A stretch of 64,000 nucleotides of DNA from Clostridium beijerinckii (GTDB taxonomy: Bacteria; Bacillota; Clostridia; Clostridiales; Clostridiaceae), in contig NZ_CP073653.1 in NCBI RefSeq assembly GCF_018223745.1, forward strand, positions 1,881,001-1,945,000. The letters run 5' to 3'. Below, piece by piece: positions 10,380-19,343 of the stretch (its first letter is position 1; each line of letters opens with the position of its first letter). The notes beneath the pieces were generated by a model. That model made no database searches. It worked only from the letters and a program-made list of their open reading frames with translations, and was not told the origin of the DNA. A program made the position numbers and the translations under genes.

Positions 10380-11189
10380 ATGGCGGAAAAAAAAGAAAGA
10401 CTTGATTTACTTTTAGTAGAAAAGGGCATAATTAATTCTAGAGAAAAAGCAAAAGCTTGTATAATGGAAGGTAAAGTTTATGTTGATGGCCAGAAAGTAG
10501 ATAAGGCTGGTGAGAAAGTAAGTTCTAATGCTAATATTGAATATCGAGGAGAAACACTTAAGTATGTTAGCAGAGGTGGACTTAAATTAGAAAAAGCAAT
10601 GAAAACTTATAGCATATCATTAGAGAATAAAGTGTGTATGGATATAGGGGCATCCACAGGCGGATTCACTGATTGCATGCTTCAAAACGGTGCTTCTAAA
10701 GTGTTTTCTGTAGATGTTGGGTATGGACAGTTTGCATGGAAACTTAGAACTGACGAAAGAGTAGTTTGTATGGAAAGAACAAATATAAGATATGTTACTC
10801 TAGAAGATATAGGAGAACCTTTGGACTTTGCATCTATAGATGTATCTTTTATATCATTAAAAAAAATAATGCCTGCGACAATAAATTTGCTAAAAGATGA
10901 TGGAGAAGTTGTTGCACTTATAAAGCCTCAATTTGAAGCTGGACGCGAGAAAGTAGGAAAAAAAGGCGTTGTAAGAGAGATAAGCACACATAAAGAAGTA
11001 GTGCATGATATTGTAGACTTTTTATTACAGCAAAACTTAAATGTTTTAGGTGTGAGTTTTTCTCCTATTAAAGGGCCAGAAGGAAATAGAGAATATTTAG
11101 TGTATTTTACAAAGGATAAAAATAAAAAGAGTGATTTTGGAAAAGATGATATAGATGAAGTTGTTGAAAATTCACACATAGAAATTTAA
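10380..11189 (+). CDS. tlyA: TlyA family rRNA 2'-O-methyltransferase / hemolysin A-like protein
   Basis: A 269-residue protein with an N-terminal S4 RNA-binding domain (RLDLLLVEKGIINSREKAK to about residue 60) and a FtsJ-like methyltransferase domain with the SAM motif DIGASTGGFTDCML and the later DVSFISLKKI. TlyA methylates 2'-OH groups of rRNA in characterised species. The start has GGAG 5 bases upstream. The position between dxs and nadK is the usual Firmicutes arrangement. Confidence 0.93.
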   Translation: MAEKKERLDLLLVEKGIINSREKAKACIMEGKVYVDGQKVDKAGEKVSSNANIEYRGETLKYVSRGGLKLEKAMKTYSISLENKVCMDIGASTGGFTDCMLQNGASKVFSVDVGYGQFAWKLRTDERVVCMERTNIRYVTLEDIGEPLDFASIDVSFISLKKIMPATINLLKDDGEVVALIKPQFEAGREKVGKKGVVREISTHKEVVHDIVDFLLQQNLNVLGVSFSPIKGPEGNREYLVYFTKDKNKKSDFGKDDIDEVVENSHIEI

Positions 11190-11205
11190 CTTCCTTGGAG
11201 GGGCT

Positions 11206-12060
11206 ATGAATAATATTGGGATTGCAATTAATCCATCAAAAGATGTAGATAATAGAATATTGAATATGGTTGTAAAAAAATTTAAGGAAAAGTTTAACTT
11301 GAAAAATATTGAAGTTTTTAATTCATTCGATATAGAAGAGCAGAATTTAGCAGATATTGATTTACTTATCGTATTGGGTGGAGATGGTACACTCCTTGGA
11401 ATAGCTAGATCTTTAAATGATAGTTTTAATTCACCTATCTTAGGGATTAATATAGGCAATTTAGGATTTTTGTCAAGTGTAGATATATCAGATATTGATA
11501 TTGCTCTTGAAAAATTAAAAGACGGGAAATATAAATTTGTTGACAGAATGATGTTAAATTGTAAAGTTGAATCAGATGAAAATAAAGAAGAACTTAAGGC
11601 TTTAAATGATGTGGTACTGGCTAGAGGAACTCTTTCAAGAATGGTGAAATTTACGATATTTGTAGATGGAAAGATATATTCTACATTCAAAGGTGATGGA
11701 CTTATTATAGCAACACCTACTGGATCTACAGCATACTCATTTTCAGCAGGAGGACCATTTATATATCCGGATTTAGAACTTATAACAATAACTCCTATAT
11801 GTCCTCATACTAAAAGTATGCAAACTATCGTATTAAAAGGAGACAGTGTTATAGATATATATGCGGACCATGAAGAAGAAAAAATTTATTTGACTGTAGA
11901 TGGTCAAAAGGCTATTAAAATTAATCATGAAACTTCGGTAAAGGTAAGTAAAAATAAAAAAAGTGTAAAATTACTTGTATTTGATGATTATGATTATTTT
12001 AAAGTCTTGAGAAGTAAGATTTTGAATAATTCTAAAGAATGTGATGGTGAGAAACTTTGA
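11206..12060 (+). CDS. nadK: NAD kinase
   Basis: A 284-residue ATP-NAD kinase that makes NADP. The signature GGDGT loop is in [15 protein letters not shown], followed by [10 protein letters not shown] and the conserved [15 protein letters not shown]. Length is normal. The gene has a TGGAGGGG ribosome site and its stop overlaps the TTG start of argR by 3 bases. Confidence 0.96.
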   Translation: MNNIGIAINPSKDVDNRILNMVVKKFKEKFNLKNIEVFNSFDIEEQNLADIDLLIVLGGDGTLLGIARSLNDSFNSPILGINIGNLGFLSSVDISDIDIALEKLKDGKYKFVDRMMLNCKVESDENKEELKALNDVVLARGTLSRMVKFTIFVDGKIYSTFKGDGLIIATPTGSTAYSFSAGGPFIYPDLELITITPICPHTKSMQTIVLKGDSVIDIYADHEEEKIYLTVDGQKAIKINHETSVKVSKNKKSVKLLVFDDYDYFKVLRSKILNNSKECDGEKL

Positions 12061-12509
12061 AATCAAAAAGGCATACTAAAATATTAGAAATCATAGGCTC
12101 AAGAGAAATAGAGACACAAGAAGAGTTGGCAGATGCATTAAAAAAAGAAGGATTTGATGTCACACAAGCGACTGTATCTAGAGATATAAAGAATTTAAAG
12201 TTAATAAAAATGCAATCGACTAATGGTAAATCTAAATATGCTGTGTCTACAGGAGAACAAAAAAATATCATTGATAGATTAAGCAATATTTTAGCTAATA
12301 CAGTGCTTTCAGTAGAAAATGTAGATAAAATGGTTGTAATAAAAACTATAACAGGGTCGGCACCAATTACAGCTGAAGCTATTGATAATTTGGAAAGTGC
12401 GGATATTGCAGGAACAGTAGCAGGAGATAATACTATTTTCATTTTAGTTAGAAGTTTGGAAAGTGCTGAAGATTTGGTTGATAAAATAAGAAAAAGAATG
12501 TCATCATAA
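12057..12509 (+). CDS. argR: Arginine repressor ArgR
   Basis: A 150-residue ArgR/AhrC protein: N-terminal winged helix (about residues 1-70, with [20 protein letters not shown] and SRDIKNLKL) and a C-terminal hexamerisation and arginine-binding domain with the [12 protein letters not shown] segment. It represses arginine biosynthesis when arginine is high. The TTG start at 12057 overlaps the end of nadK, giving the standard N-terminus [13 protein letters not shown]. No arginine genes lie in the window, so targets are elsewhere. Confidence 0.95.
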   Translation: MKSKRHTKILEIIGSREIETQEELADALKKEGFDVTQATVSRDIKNLKLIKMQSTNGKSKYAVSTGEQKNIIDRLSNILANTVLSVENVDKMVVIKTITGSAPITAEAIDNLESADIAGTVAGDNTIFILVRSLESAEDLVDKIRKRMSS

Positions 12510-12528
12510 ATATTAAGGGTGGGATGAA

Positions 12529-14217
12529 ATGCTAATTCAATTAAATATCAAAAATTTTGCGTTGATAGAAGACATGACGATAAATTTTAGTGAAGGGTTT
12601 AATATACTTTCAGGAGAAACTGGAGCAGGAAAGTCCATCATGATAGATGCAATCGACTTTGTTCTTGGTGGAAAGTTCTCGAAAAATTTAATAAGAACTG
12701 GTGAAGATAGAACATATGTAGAGGCATTATTTTCATTAGAAAAATCAAAAGTTTCTGAGGTATTGGAAGAATTAGATATTGAGTATGAAGATGTCTTAAT
12801 AATTTCGAGAGAAAGTCATGCGAGTGGGAAAAACTTGATAAAGGTAAATGGGAAAAGCTTAATTACTTCACAACTTAGAAAAATTAGAGCAAAACTTTTA
12901 GATATTCATGGACAACATGCTAATCAAGAACTTCTACAAAGAAATACTCATATATCATATTTAGATGGATTTATAGGAGATGAGATGATACATCCTATAG
13001 GTAGATTTAGCGATTTAAGGGCAGATTTAATAAAAATAAGAGAAGAAATTAATAGGATTTGTGGCAATCAAGATAGAGAAAAATTGCTAGACTATCTTAA
13101 ATTTCAAATTGAAGATATTGAGAAAGCTAAATTAAAAAAGGATGAAGAAGAAACTTTAAAAGAAGAATATAATATTTTAGCAAATGCTGAAAAAATTAAT
13201 AATAGTTTATCTATCTCATATGGAATGCTTAGTGGAAACGAAGAGTTAAATGTGATTGATTCCATATCAAAGATAATGCACGAACTATCTAATGTAGAAA
13301 ATCATTTTGAAAAGATTAAGAAGAATAAGCAATTAATTGAAGAAGCATTTTATACTTTAGAAGAAGCTAGTCGTGAGATCCGTGACATGGCAGAAGAGAT
13401 TGTTTTTGATCAAGATGCGTTGGAGAAAGTAAATGCTAGAATTTATGAAATAAATATTTACAAGAAGAAATATGCGCCAACAATTCCAGAGATCTTAGAT
13501 TATTATGAAAAAATAAAAAAAGAATATAATGAAATATTAAATTCTGAACAAATAATAGAAAGTCTTAAGGAAAAAGAGAAAGAAATTCTATCTAAAATGG
13601 AAAAAGAAGCGTTAATTCTTCATGAACTAAGAGTAAGAAAAAGTAAATTCTTAGAAGAAAAAATATTAAGAGAACTTACGTTTGTTGGTCTTGAAAAATC
13701 AAGAATGGAAATAAGTATAGTTCGTCAAGAAGAGTTTAATGAAAAGGGATTTGATGATGTTAGTTTTTTAATATCTACAAATCCAGGAGAACCACTTATG
13801 CCGCTTGAAAAAGTATTATCAGGTGGAGAACTGTCAAGAATAATGTTAGCTTTAAAATGTGTTTTTGCTGAGAAGGATGAAATACCAACATTAATTTTTG
13901 ACGAAATAGATACAGGAATAAGTGGAGCAGTTGCACAAAGAGTTGGAGAAAAGATGTATCAATTATCAGATACGCATCAAGTTTTATGCATAACTCATTT
14001 GCCGCAGATTGCTGTATTATCTGATCATCATTATTTTGTTATGAAAAAAGTTAAAGATAACAAAACATTTACAAAGATAAAGGTTTTAAAAAAGGAAGAA
14101 AAAGAACTTGAGATAAGTAAAATGTTAGCAGGAGACGATGTAACAGAAGCTACATTAAATAATGTTAAGGAAATGATAAAATTAAGTGAACTAAAAAAGC
14201 TAGAAATTCAAAAATAA
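12529..14217 (+). CDS. recN: DNA repair protein RecN
   Basis: A 562-residue SMC-like ATPase used in double-strand break repair. The Walker A motif GETGAGKS is near residue 30, a long coiled coil spans about residues 150-380, and the C-terminal half has the ABC signature LSGGELSRIMLA and Walker B LIFDEIDTGISG. It lies 19 bases after argR and ends the folD-recN run, being followed by a strong terminator. Confidence 0.96.
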   Translation: MLIQLNIKNFALIEDMTINFSEGFNILSGETGAGKSIMIDAIDFVLGGKFSKNLIRTGEDRTYVEALFSLEKSKVSEVLEELDIEYEDVLIISRESHASGKNLIKVNGKSLITSQLRKIRAKLLDIHGQHANQELLQRNTHISYLDGFIGDEMIHPIGRFSDLRADLIKIREEINRICGNQDREKLLDYLKFQIEDIEKAKLKKDEEETLKEEYNILANAEKINNSLSISYGMLSGNEELNVIDSISKIMHELSNVENHFEKIKKNKQLIEEAFYTLEEASREIRDMAEEIVFDQDALEKVNARIYEINIYKKKYAPTIPEILDYYEKIKKEYNEILNSEQIIESLKEKEKEILSKMEKEALILHELRVRKSKFLEEKILRELTFVGLEKSRMEISIVRQEEFNEKGFDDVSFLISTNPGEPLMPLEKVLSGGELSRIMLALKCVFAEKDEIPTLIFDEIDTGISGAVAQRVGEKMYQLSDTHQVLCITHLPQIAVLSDHHYFVMKKVKDNKTFTKIKVLKKEEKELEISKMLAGDDVTEATLNNVKEMIKLSELKKLEIQK

Positions 14218-14245
14218 ATACATATAGAAAATAAAATTGGTAAAA

Positions 14246-14280
14246 ATAAAACCATGTAATTGCATGGTTTTATTTTTTTA
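14246..14280 (+). terminator. Rho-independent terminator after recN
   Basis: An 11-bp perfect hairpin (ATAAAACCATG / CATGGTTTTAT) with a 6-base loop followed by a run of T. Confidence 0.88.
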
Positions 14281-14445
14281 TTTTTATAATTTTGGAAATT
14301 TATATATAAAGTAAAAGAAATAAAGTTATATACTTTTAAAATTTAGTATAAGCTAAATTTTTTGACTACAATAACAAAGTTCTTATAGGATAAGACTTGA
14401 GTGCAGTGGGAAAATTAAATTTAGTAAGTAAAGGAGGAGAGAAAT

Positions 14446-15636
14446 ATGAAGAGAAAAATTTTATGTGCTACTAGTTTAATTATGACTCCAATCCTTATTC
14501 TAATTTTATTTACCACGATGAGCATAAGGAAATTACCAAGTAAGATTTATACAAGAGATGAAAAGACAGTACAATCAATTGCACCCATAGGAAACACCAT
14601 AAGTAAGATTGGTAATAACGATAATGAGTATGAGATAAAATTTTTGGGAATGATTCCTCTGAAAGCTGTCGAAGTACAAAAAATTAAAGATTTAGAGATA
14701 TGTCCAGGCGGAAATCCAGTCGGAGTTAGAGTGAATAGTGAAGGCGTGATTATTGTTGGATATTCTGAAATTGAAATCAATAATAAGAAAGAAGAAAGTC
14801 CTGGTAAGGCTGCTGGGCTTGAAATTGGTGATGTAATACTAAGAGTAAATGGTGAAAATATGGAGAATTCCATGGATTTGTTAAAAACAATTAAAGAATG
14901 TGATAATGAAAGTATAAAGGTTGATATTTTAAGAAATGGTGAGAATCTCACAAAAACAATACATCTAAAAAAAGAAAATAATAAAGATTATAAAATAGGA
15001 TTATGGATAAGAGACTCAACTGCAGGAGTGGGAACAATGACTTTTTTTGATCCAACTACTAAAAAGTTCGGAGCATTAGGACATCCGATAACAGATGCAG
15101 ACACAAATGAACCATTTCTAGTAAAGAAAGGAGACTTATTAGAGTCATCTATAATAAGTGTTAGAAAAGGAGAAAAAGGATCACCAGGTGAATTAAAAGG
15201 AATTTTTTTAAACGAAGAGACACCAACTGGAAACATTGAAAAAAATACGCAAAGTGGAATTTTTGGTGAAATCAAAAATACTCAAGTATTAAATAATAAA
15301 ATTAAACCTCTTAAAGTTGGGTTTAGGGATGATATATCTGTAGGAAAAGCTAAAATAATTACAACAGTAGATGAGAGTGGTCCACAAGAATTCGATATTG
15401 AGATTGAAAAGACTTTAAATCAATCTATTCCAGGATCGAAAAGCATGGTAATAAAAATTACTGATCCAAGGCTATTACAAAAAACAGGTGGAATTGTTCA
15501 GGGAATGAGTGGAAGTCCTATAATTCAAAACGATAAAATAGTTGGAGCGGTCACTCATGTACTAATAAATAAACCTGATACCGGATATGGTATTTATATA
15601 GAGTGGATGCTTCAAGAAGCAGGAATAATAAAATAA
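14446..15636 (+). CDS. spoIVB: SpoIVB peptidase (stage IV sporulation protein B)
   Basis: A 396-residue protein with an N-terminal membrane anchor (about residues 5-27), a PDZ domain (about 95-175, with AAGLEIGDVILRVNG) and an S55-family serine peptidase domain with ALGHPI (His near residue 213) and GMSGSPI (Ser near residue 357). In Bacillus it is secreted from the forespore and triggers pro-sigma-K processing. Strong GGAGG site upstream. The recN-spoIVB-spo0A order is conserved in spore formers. Confidence 0.95.
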   Translation: MKRKILCATSLIMTPILILILFTTMSIRKLPSKIYTRDEKTVQSIAPIGNTISKIGNNDNEYEIKFLGMIPLKAVEVQKIKDLEICPGGNPVGVRVNSEGVIIVGYSEIEINNKKEESPGKAAGLEIGDVILRVNGENMENSMDLLKTIKECDNESIKVDILRNGENLTKTIHLKKENNKDYKIGLWIRDSTAGVGTMTFFDPTTKKFGALGHPITDADTNEPFLVKKGDLLESSIISVRKGEKGSPGELKGIFLNEETPTGNIEKNTQSGIFGEIKNTQVLNNKIKPLKVGFRDDISVGKAKIITTVDESGPQEFDIEIEKTLNQSIPGSKSMVIKITDPRLLQKTGGIVQGMSGSPIIQNDKIVGAVTHVLINKPDTGYGIYIEWMLQEAGIIK

Positions 15637-15645
15637 AAACAAATG

Positions 15646-15692
15646 ATAGGTAGCGTATTTAAAAATCGCTACCTATATTTGCTTTTGTTTTG
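15646..15692 (+). terminator. Terminator after spoIVB
   Basis: A 10-bp perfect hairpin (ATAGGTAGCG / CGCTACCTAT) with an 11-base loop, followed by T-rich sequence; flanking A and T runs can extend the stem. Confidence 0.8.
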
Positions 15693-15947
15693 AGTCTGAT
15701 ATAAAGTTATTTGAATTTATGGAATATAAAATAAACATAGGGAAATATAGTATTAATTTATGGTGTTATATTATATAAAAGTACATAATTTTAAAATAAT
15801 TATTAATATATAATTTCGATATAGATTGTAGAAAAAGAAATATAATTATATAATAAATATGTATTCGCTTAATAATTGAGAATTTAGGAAATATATAGTT
15901 ACATTTTTACTTAAAAAAATACTTTAAAAGTATTTTGTCAGAACCTA

Positions 15948-15976
15948 TTTACTTTCTGAGAAAAAAAGTGTATAAT
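15948..15976 (+). promoter_or_regulatory. Vegetative-type promoter between spoIVB and spo0A
   Basis: TTTACT at 15948-15953, 17 bases, then perfect TATAAT at 15971-15976. It lies about 270 bases before spo0A, so it would give a long leader if it serves spo0A. The nearby TTTGTCAGAA (from 15934) resembles a Spo0A box only loosely. The rest of the 607-base gap between spoIVB and spo0A is AT-rich with no other clear signal except the small open frame listed separately. Confidence 0.5.
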
Positions 15977-15985
15977 TTACAAATA

Positions 15986-16114
15986 GTGGAAGATGATAAA
16001 GTAATATTAATCGGACTTAAGAGATATTTATGTAAAAGGGAATATATTAATAGAAAAATTACTATTGCAAATGTAGACGTACATACCCTATTAATGTCAA
16101 GGATCTTACAATAA
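15986..16114 (+). other. Small open frame upstream of spo0A, possible gene remnant
   Basis: From a GTG at 15986 the frame reads 42 residues (VEDDKVILIGLKRYL at the start) to TAA at 16112. The frame is also open further upstream through the promoter, past 15899. The N-terminal VEDD followed by an amphipathic helix looks like the start of a response-regulator receiver domain, but no phosphoacceptor region follows. There is no ribosome site before the GTG. It may be a decayed gene or chance; I do not recognise it. Confidence 0.2.
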
Positions 16115-16243
16115 TTTGTAGAAGTAATATATTGTGTTATATTGTACAATGATGGAACTATTTAATAAGATATGGTTATAGGGGTTAAATAATATATTAA
16201 AATACAAACATAATAAAAGAATGGACAAAAGGAGAGAAAAAAT

Positions 16244-17065
16244 ATGGAAGATTCAAAAATATCTGTACTAATTGCTGATGATAACAAAGAATTTTGCAGT
16301 ATATTAAATGATTATCTACTTAATCAAAAAGATATAGTTGTCACAGGAATTGCAAAAGATGGTAGAGAGGCTTTAGAGTTAATAGTAGAAAGAAAGCCTG
16401 ATTTAGTTATTCTTGATATAATTATGCCACATTTAGATGGATTAGGTGTTTTAGAAAAATTAAATACAATGCAATTGGAAAAGGTTCCAAGAATAATAAT
16501 ATTATCAGCAGTAGGCCAAGATAAGATTACTCAACAGGCAATAACTCTTGGTGCAGATTATTATACTGTAAAACCTTTTGACATGGAAGTATTTACAAAG
16601 AGAATCAGAGAAATGTTTAATAGCTCTGCAGCAGTTCAAGAAACAAATATGAGAAATTCGTATGCATCATCAATGATATCTACTCCAAGTGAAAATAAAG
16701 CAAAGGCGCCTATTGATTTAGAAACGGAAATAACTAATATAATACATGAAGTTGGAGTACCAGCTCATATTAAAGGTTACATGTATTTGAGAGAAGCTAT
16801 AACAATGGTAGTAAACGATATGGAATTATTATCAGCAGTAACTAAAGAGTTATATCCTTCAATTGCTAAAAAGTACAATACAACAGCTTCAAGAGTTGAA
16901 AGAGCAATAAGACATGCAATAGAAGTAGCATGGGGAAGAGGTCAAATAGAAGCGATTAACAGGTTATTTGGATATACAGTGCATAATGATAAAGGTAAGC
17001 CAACAAATAGTGAATTTATAGCTATAATAGCTGATAAATTAAGACTTAAAAATAAAGTTAGCTAA
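16244..17065 (+). CDS. spo0A: Sporulation master regulator Spo0A
   Basis: A 273-residue response regulator. The receiver domain has the acidic pair at residues 12-13, the phosphoacceptor Asp near residue 58 in [13 protein letters not shown] and the Lys in YTVKPFD. After a variable linker (about 125-155) comes the Spo0A C-terminal DNA-binding domain with the highly conserved [18 protein letters not shown]. Phosphorylated Spo0A starts sporulation and, in solventogenic clostridia, solvent production. AGGAGAG ribosome site. No phosphorelay partner is visible nearby. Confidence 0.97.
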   Translation: MEDSKISVLIADDNKEFCSILNDYLLNQKDIVVTGIAKDGREALELIVERKPDLVILDIIMPHLDGLGVLEKLNTMQLEKVPRIIILSAVGQDKITQQAITLGADYYTVKPFDMEVFTKRIREMFNSSAAVQETNMRNSYASSMISTPSENKAKAPIDLETEITNIIHEVGVPAHIKGYMYLREAITMVVNDMELLSAVTKELYPSIAKKYNTTASRVERAIRHAIEVAWGRGQIEAINRLFGYTVHNDKGKPTNSEFIAIIADKLRLKNKVS

Positions 17066-17183
17066 TTGGCTTGAAGTAATGTGAAAAGCTACGTTGAAGG
17101 TAATGGAAAATATCTTTCATCTATATTTTAATAGCAACTAATAGTTTTTCATATCAATTAATACTCTAAATTTATGTAAGACT

Positions 17184-17235
17184 AATACCTTTTATTAGTT
17201 GGGTGTAACAATCTAACTAATAAAAGGTTATTTTT
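17184..17235 (+). terminator. Terminator after spo0A
   Basis: An arm of ACCTTTTATTAGTT and its complement AACTAATAAAAGGT separated by a 14-base loop and followed by TATTTTTA. Confidence 0.8.
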
Positions 17236-17317
17236 ATGCAAAAATAAAAACAAAAGATTATAGAGGAAAGCAACATAAATTAACCATCCTTTTTAAGTGG
17301 AAAATTTAAAGCGGACA

Positions 17318-17326
17318 TGTTATAAT
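17318..17326 (+). promoter_or_regulatory. Extended -10 promoter of the small peptide gene
   Basis: TGTTATAAT is a perfect extended -10 element (TGnTATAAT). No good -35 is seen, as is usual for this class. It predicts a start near 17333, about 40 bases before the small open frame. Confidence 0.55.
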
Positions 17327-17372
17327 TAAAGTGTTAGAATTTAAGATATAGAAAGACAGAGGATTAAAGTGT

Positions 17373-17468
17373 ATGGAAATAAAAATTAATATTCCAGTAT
17401 TAAAAATATTAGCGATAACTATTTCGGGAATATTGGGTTATATAACTGGAATAATAGTATATAAATAG
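17373..17468 (+). CDS. 31-residue hydrophobic membrane peptide
   Basis: The ATG at 17373 has AGAGGA 9 bases upstream and the frame closes with TAG at 17466. The product starts with a short charged and polar stretch (MEIKINIPVLK), then about 17 hydrophobic residues with two Gly, ending in VYK, so one membrane helix with Lys on both sides. An extended -10 lies 47 bases upstream and a terminator 13 bases downstream, so this is a self-contained transcript. I do not recognise a family. Possibilities are a small membrane regulator, a sporulation peptide, or a type I toxin; no antisense RNA is evident to me. Confidence 0.5.
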   Translation: MEIKINIPVLKILAITISGILGYITGIIVYK

Positions 17469-17480
17469 ATATGATATTTT

Positions 17481-17518
17481 AGACTAAGGAGATATAATTA
17501 TTCTTTGGTCTTTTTTTT
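17481..17518 (+). terminator. Terminator after the small peptide gene
   Basis: A 10-bp hairpin (AGACTAAGGA / TCTTTGGTCT, with two G-U pairs) followed by eight T. Confidence 0.8.
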
Positions 17519-17949
17519 ATGTAAAAAAATAAATTAATTAACAAGAAGGTCATGATATTTCAAAAGTAGATTATAGTATGTGAAAATATAATTCTATGGT
17601 ATACAAGCGTTAATAAAAAGTGAATAAGTATATTTCTATTAAGAAATATATTACGATAGTAAATTATTAACGACACAAAAGTTTATACAATGTTATAAAT
17701 TTACAATACATCATGTATAAAAAAGAGAAAAATATGCTTTTAATGCTGAAAAATGTGGAAATAAAAGTTAAAATAAAGATTACAGAAAGAAGGTATTTGT
17801 ATAAGAATGTAGAAATATATGATTAGGTAAAAGAGATTCGATCTTGATAAGTATATCGAGTCAATTTAACTAAAATTATATTATGGAGGTATTATAAAAA
17901 AGAGAATCAACTTAAGAATAATTTATGCATTAATGAAGGGTGGTTTTTT
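17519..17949. other. Intergenic, no gene seen
   Basis: About 430 bases of AT-rich sequence. The only structure noticed is a weak 8-bp hairpin from 17835 (GATTCGAT / ATCGAGTC, one G-U pair). The ribosome site of the hemerythrin gene (GGGTGG) lies at its end. Confidence 0.5.
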
Positions 17950-18357
17950 ATGGAATTTAATTGGGATAAGAAATGGTCAGTGGGTATTGATAAAATAGAT
18001 CATCAACACAAAGAATTGTTTGATAGAATTAATAAGTTAGTAAGTGCGATGAGAGAGGGAAAAGGAAAAGATGAGGTTATAGAGACTTTAAGCTTTCTAG
18101 AAGAGTACGTTATTAAGCATTTTAATGATGAAGAAGAGATGCAAAGAAAGAGCAATTATCCTAAATACGATATTCAACATAAGCAACATGAAGAATTCAA
18201 AGAGGAGCTTAGAGAATTAAGAAAAGTTTTTGAAAAAGCTGGTGTCTCAGCATTGTTTGTTATAAATGTACAACAAAAGATGTCCAGTTGGTGGAGAAAG
18301 CATATTAGAGAATTGGATAGAGATCTAGGAGGATTCTTAATAGAAAGTTCTAAATAG
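17950..18357 (+). CDS. Bacteriohemerythrin
   Basis: A 135-residue four-helix protein of the oxygen-binding di-iron hemerythrin family. Ligand residues seen are His18 or His20 in DHQHKELF, His57 and Glu61 in KHFNDEE, His77 and His80 in QHKQHEEF, and His118 and Asp123 in HIRELD. The usual spacing in the third helix is His-x3-His; here the first site is Gln76 with a His one residue later. Clostridial homologues likely buffer or sense oxygen. It stands alone, with no terminator directly after the stop. Confidence 0.9.
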   Translation: MEFNWDKKWSVGIDKIDHQHKELFDRINKLVSAMREGKGKDEVIETLSFLEEYVIKHFNDEEEMQRKSNYPKYDIQHKQHEEFKEELRELRKVFEKAGVSALFVINVQQKMSSWWRKHIRELDRDLGGFLIESSK

Positions 18358-18455
18358 TACTATTTACTGAAGGTATGATGGAATCGAATTGTACTACAAG
18401 ATAAAAAATCCAATCATTTGAATTTGGTAAATTATTAAGAAAAATCAATGAAAAG

Positions 18456-18483
18456 GATAGCTTATTTAGAAATATAAGCTATC
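18456..18483. terminator. Hairpin after the hemerythrin gene
   Basis: A 10-bp perfect inverted repeat (GATAGCTTAT / ATAAGCTATC) with an 8-base loop. The following TTAAAATT is a poor U-tract, so terminator function is uncertain. Nothing else is seen in the 409-base gap 18358-18766. Confidence 0.45.
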
Positions 18484-18766
18484 TTAAAATTGGTTGACGA
18501 TATTTTTTTGAGGTAAAAAAAATAATGAAAATTGTTTATATTGATATTATAACTTAAGATTGCTACAGGATTATGACAAGGCTAGTATATAAATTAATTC
18601 TTATTGAATTTTAAGTTTATGAAAAAATTGTTTTATATTAGAAAATATCGATAACACAGTTTTATAAATAAAAATCTTATACAGAATAACATAAATACTG
18701 CAAATTGGAAAAAGGGATTTTATATAATTTATAGAATATTTTTAGTTATAGAAAAGGGGTGAGGGT

Positions 18767-18994
18767 ATGGGAGAAGTAAAAGATGAAAAGCTAACAAAGG
18801 ATCAACAAAAAGAAGCATTAAAAAGCGCAATAACAACAATAGTAGAAAACTACAAGATGTTGCTAATAAGTAATAATAATATATCAGGCCTAGAGAAACA
18901 AAAATTATACGGTGATCTTGAACATAGTGTGGCAGCAATAGAATTTATAACGAAATGTAAGCTTGATAAAGGCGTTTTGTGGGAAGGAATATGA
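18767..18994 (+). CDS. Small hypothetical helical protein (75 residues)
   Basis: The ATG has a GGGGTGAGGG site 2 to 8 bases upstream, and a hairpin follows 80 bases after the stop, so this is probably a real single gene. The product is polar and mostly helical: a charged N-terminus, then KSAITTIVENYKMLL, a short Asn-rich turn, and a second helix ending in two features, a Cys-Lys pair and a Trp near the C-terminus. No membrane segment and no recognised family. It could be a small regulatory or sporulation-related protein, but nothing in the context shows this. Confidence 0.55.
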   Translation: MGEVKDEKLTKDQQKEALKSAITTIVENYKMLLISNNNISGLEKQKLYGDLEHSVAAIEFITKCKLDKGVLWEGI

Positions 18995-19075
18995 AACTAA
19001 TCTAAATAATTAAAATAGATATAGTGTTATTAAAGTATAATTAGTGCAGCATAAAAAATATTTCACATAACAAAA

Positions 19076-19110
19076 AAGAATAGTTCACTAGGGTGAAATG
19101 AACTATTCTT
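19076..19110 (+). terminator. Hairpin after the 75-residue gene
   Basis: A 12-bp perfect inverted repeat (AAGAATAGTTCA / TGAACTATTCTT) with an 11-base loop; the downstream T content is modest. The rest of the 349-base gap up to the permease gene holds only a candidate promoter. Confidence 0.6.
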
Positions 19111-19262
19111 ATATGGGTCATAGTATTTTTTATAGGAGTAAAATAATGTTTTATCTTGTTTCAAGTAATAGTATAAATATATATTGTGGCAATATTATGA
19201 CAACAATAAAAAACTAATATTAAAATTTCAACAATAATATTTAAAAAAATTGCACAGAATTG

Positions 19263-19290
19263 TTGACAAAACTCATGAATATATGATATT
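19263..19290 (+). promoter_or_regulatory. Candidate promoter of the uracil permease gene
   Basis: TTGACA at 19263-19268 is a perfect -35; the best -10 is GATATT at 19285 with 16-base spacing, which is weak. I see no purine riboswitch core in this leader. Confidence 0.4.
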
Positions 19291-19343
19291 TTTGTAAAAG
19301 CATACTTTTAATTTAGTTCAGAGAAGCTAAGAAGGGGGAACAT

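Noticed and set aside
15949..16149. Minus-strand frame of 66 residues between spoIVB and spo0A
   Set aside because: No ribosome site, low-complexity content, and it overlaps a better plus-strand promoter signal.
19111..19343. Possible purine riboswitch before the NCS2 permease
   Set aside because: The conserved purine-aptamer core was not found, and the protein looks like a uracil transporter.
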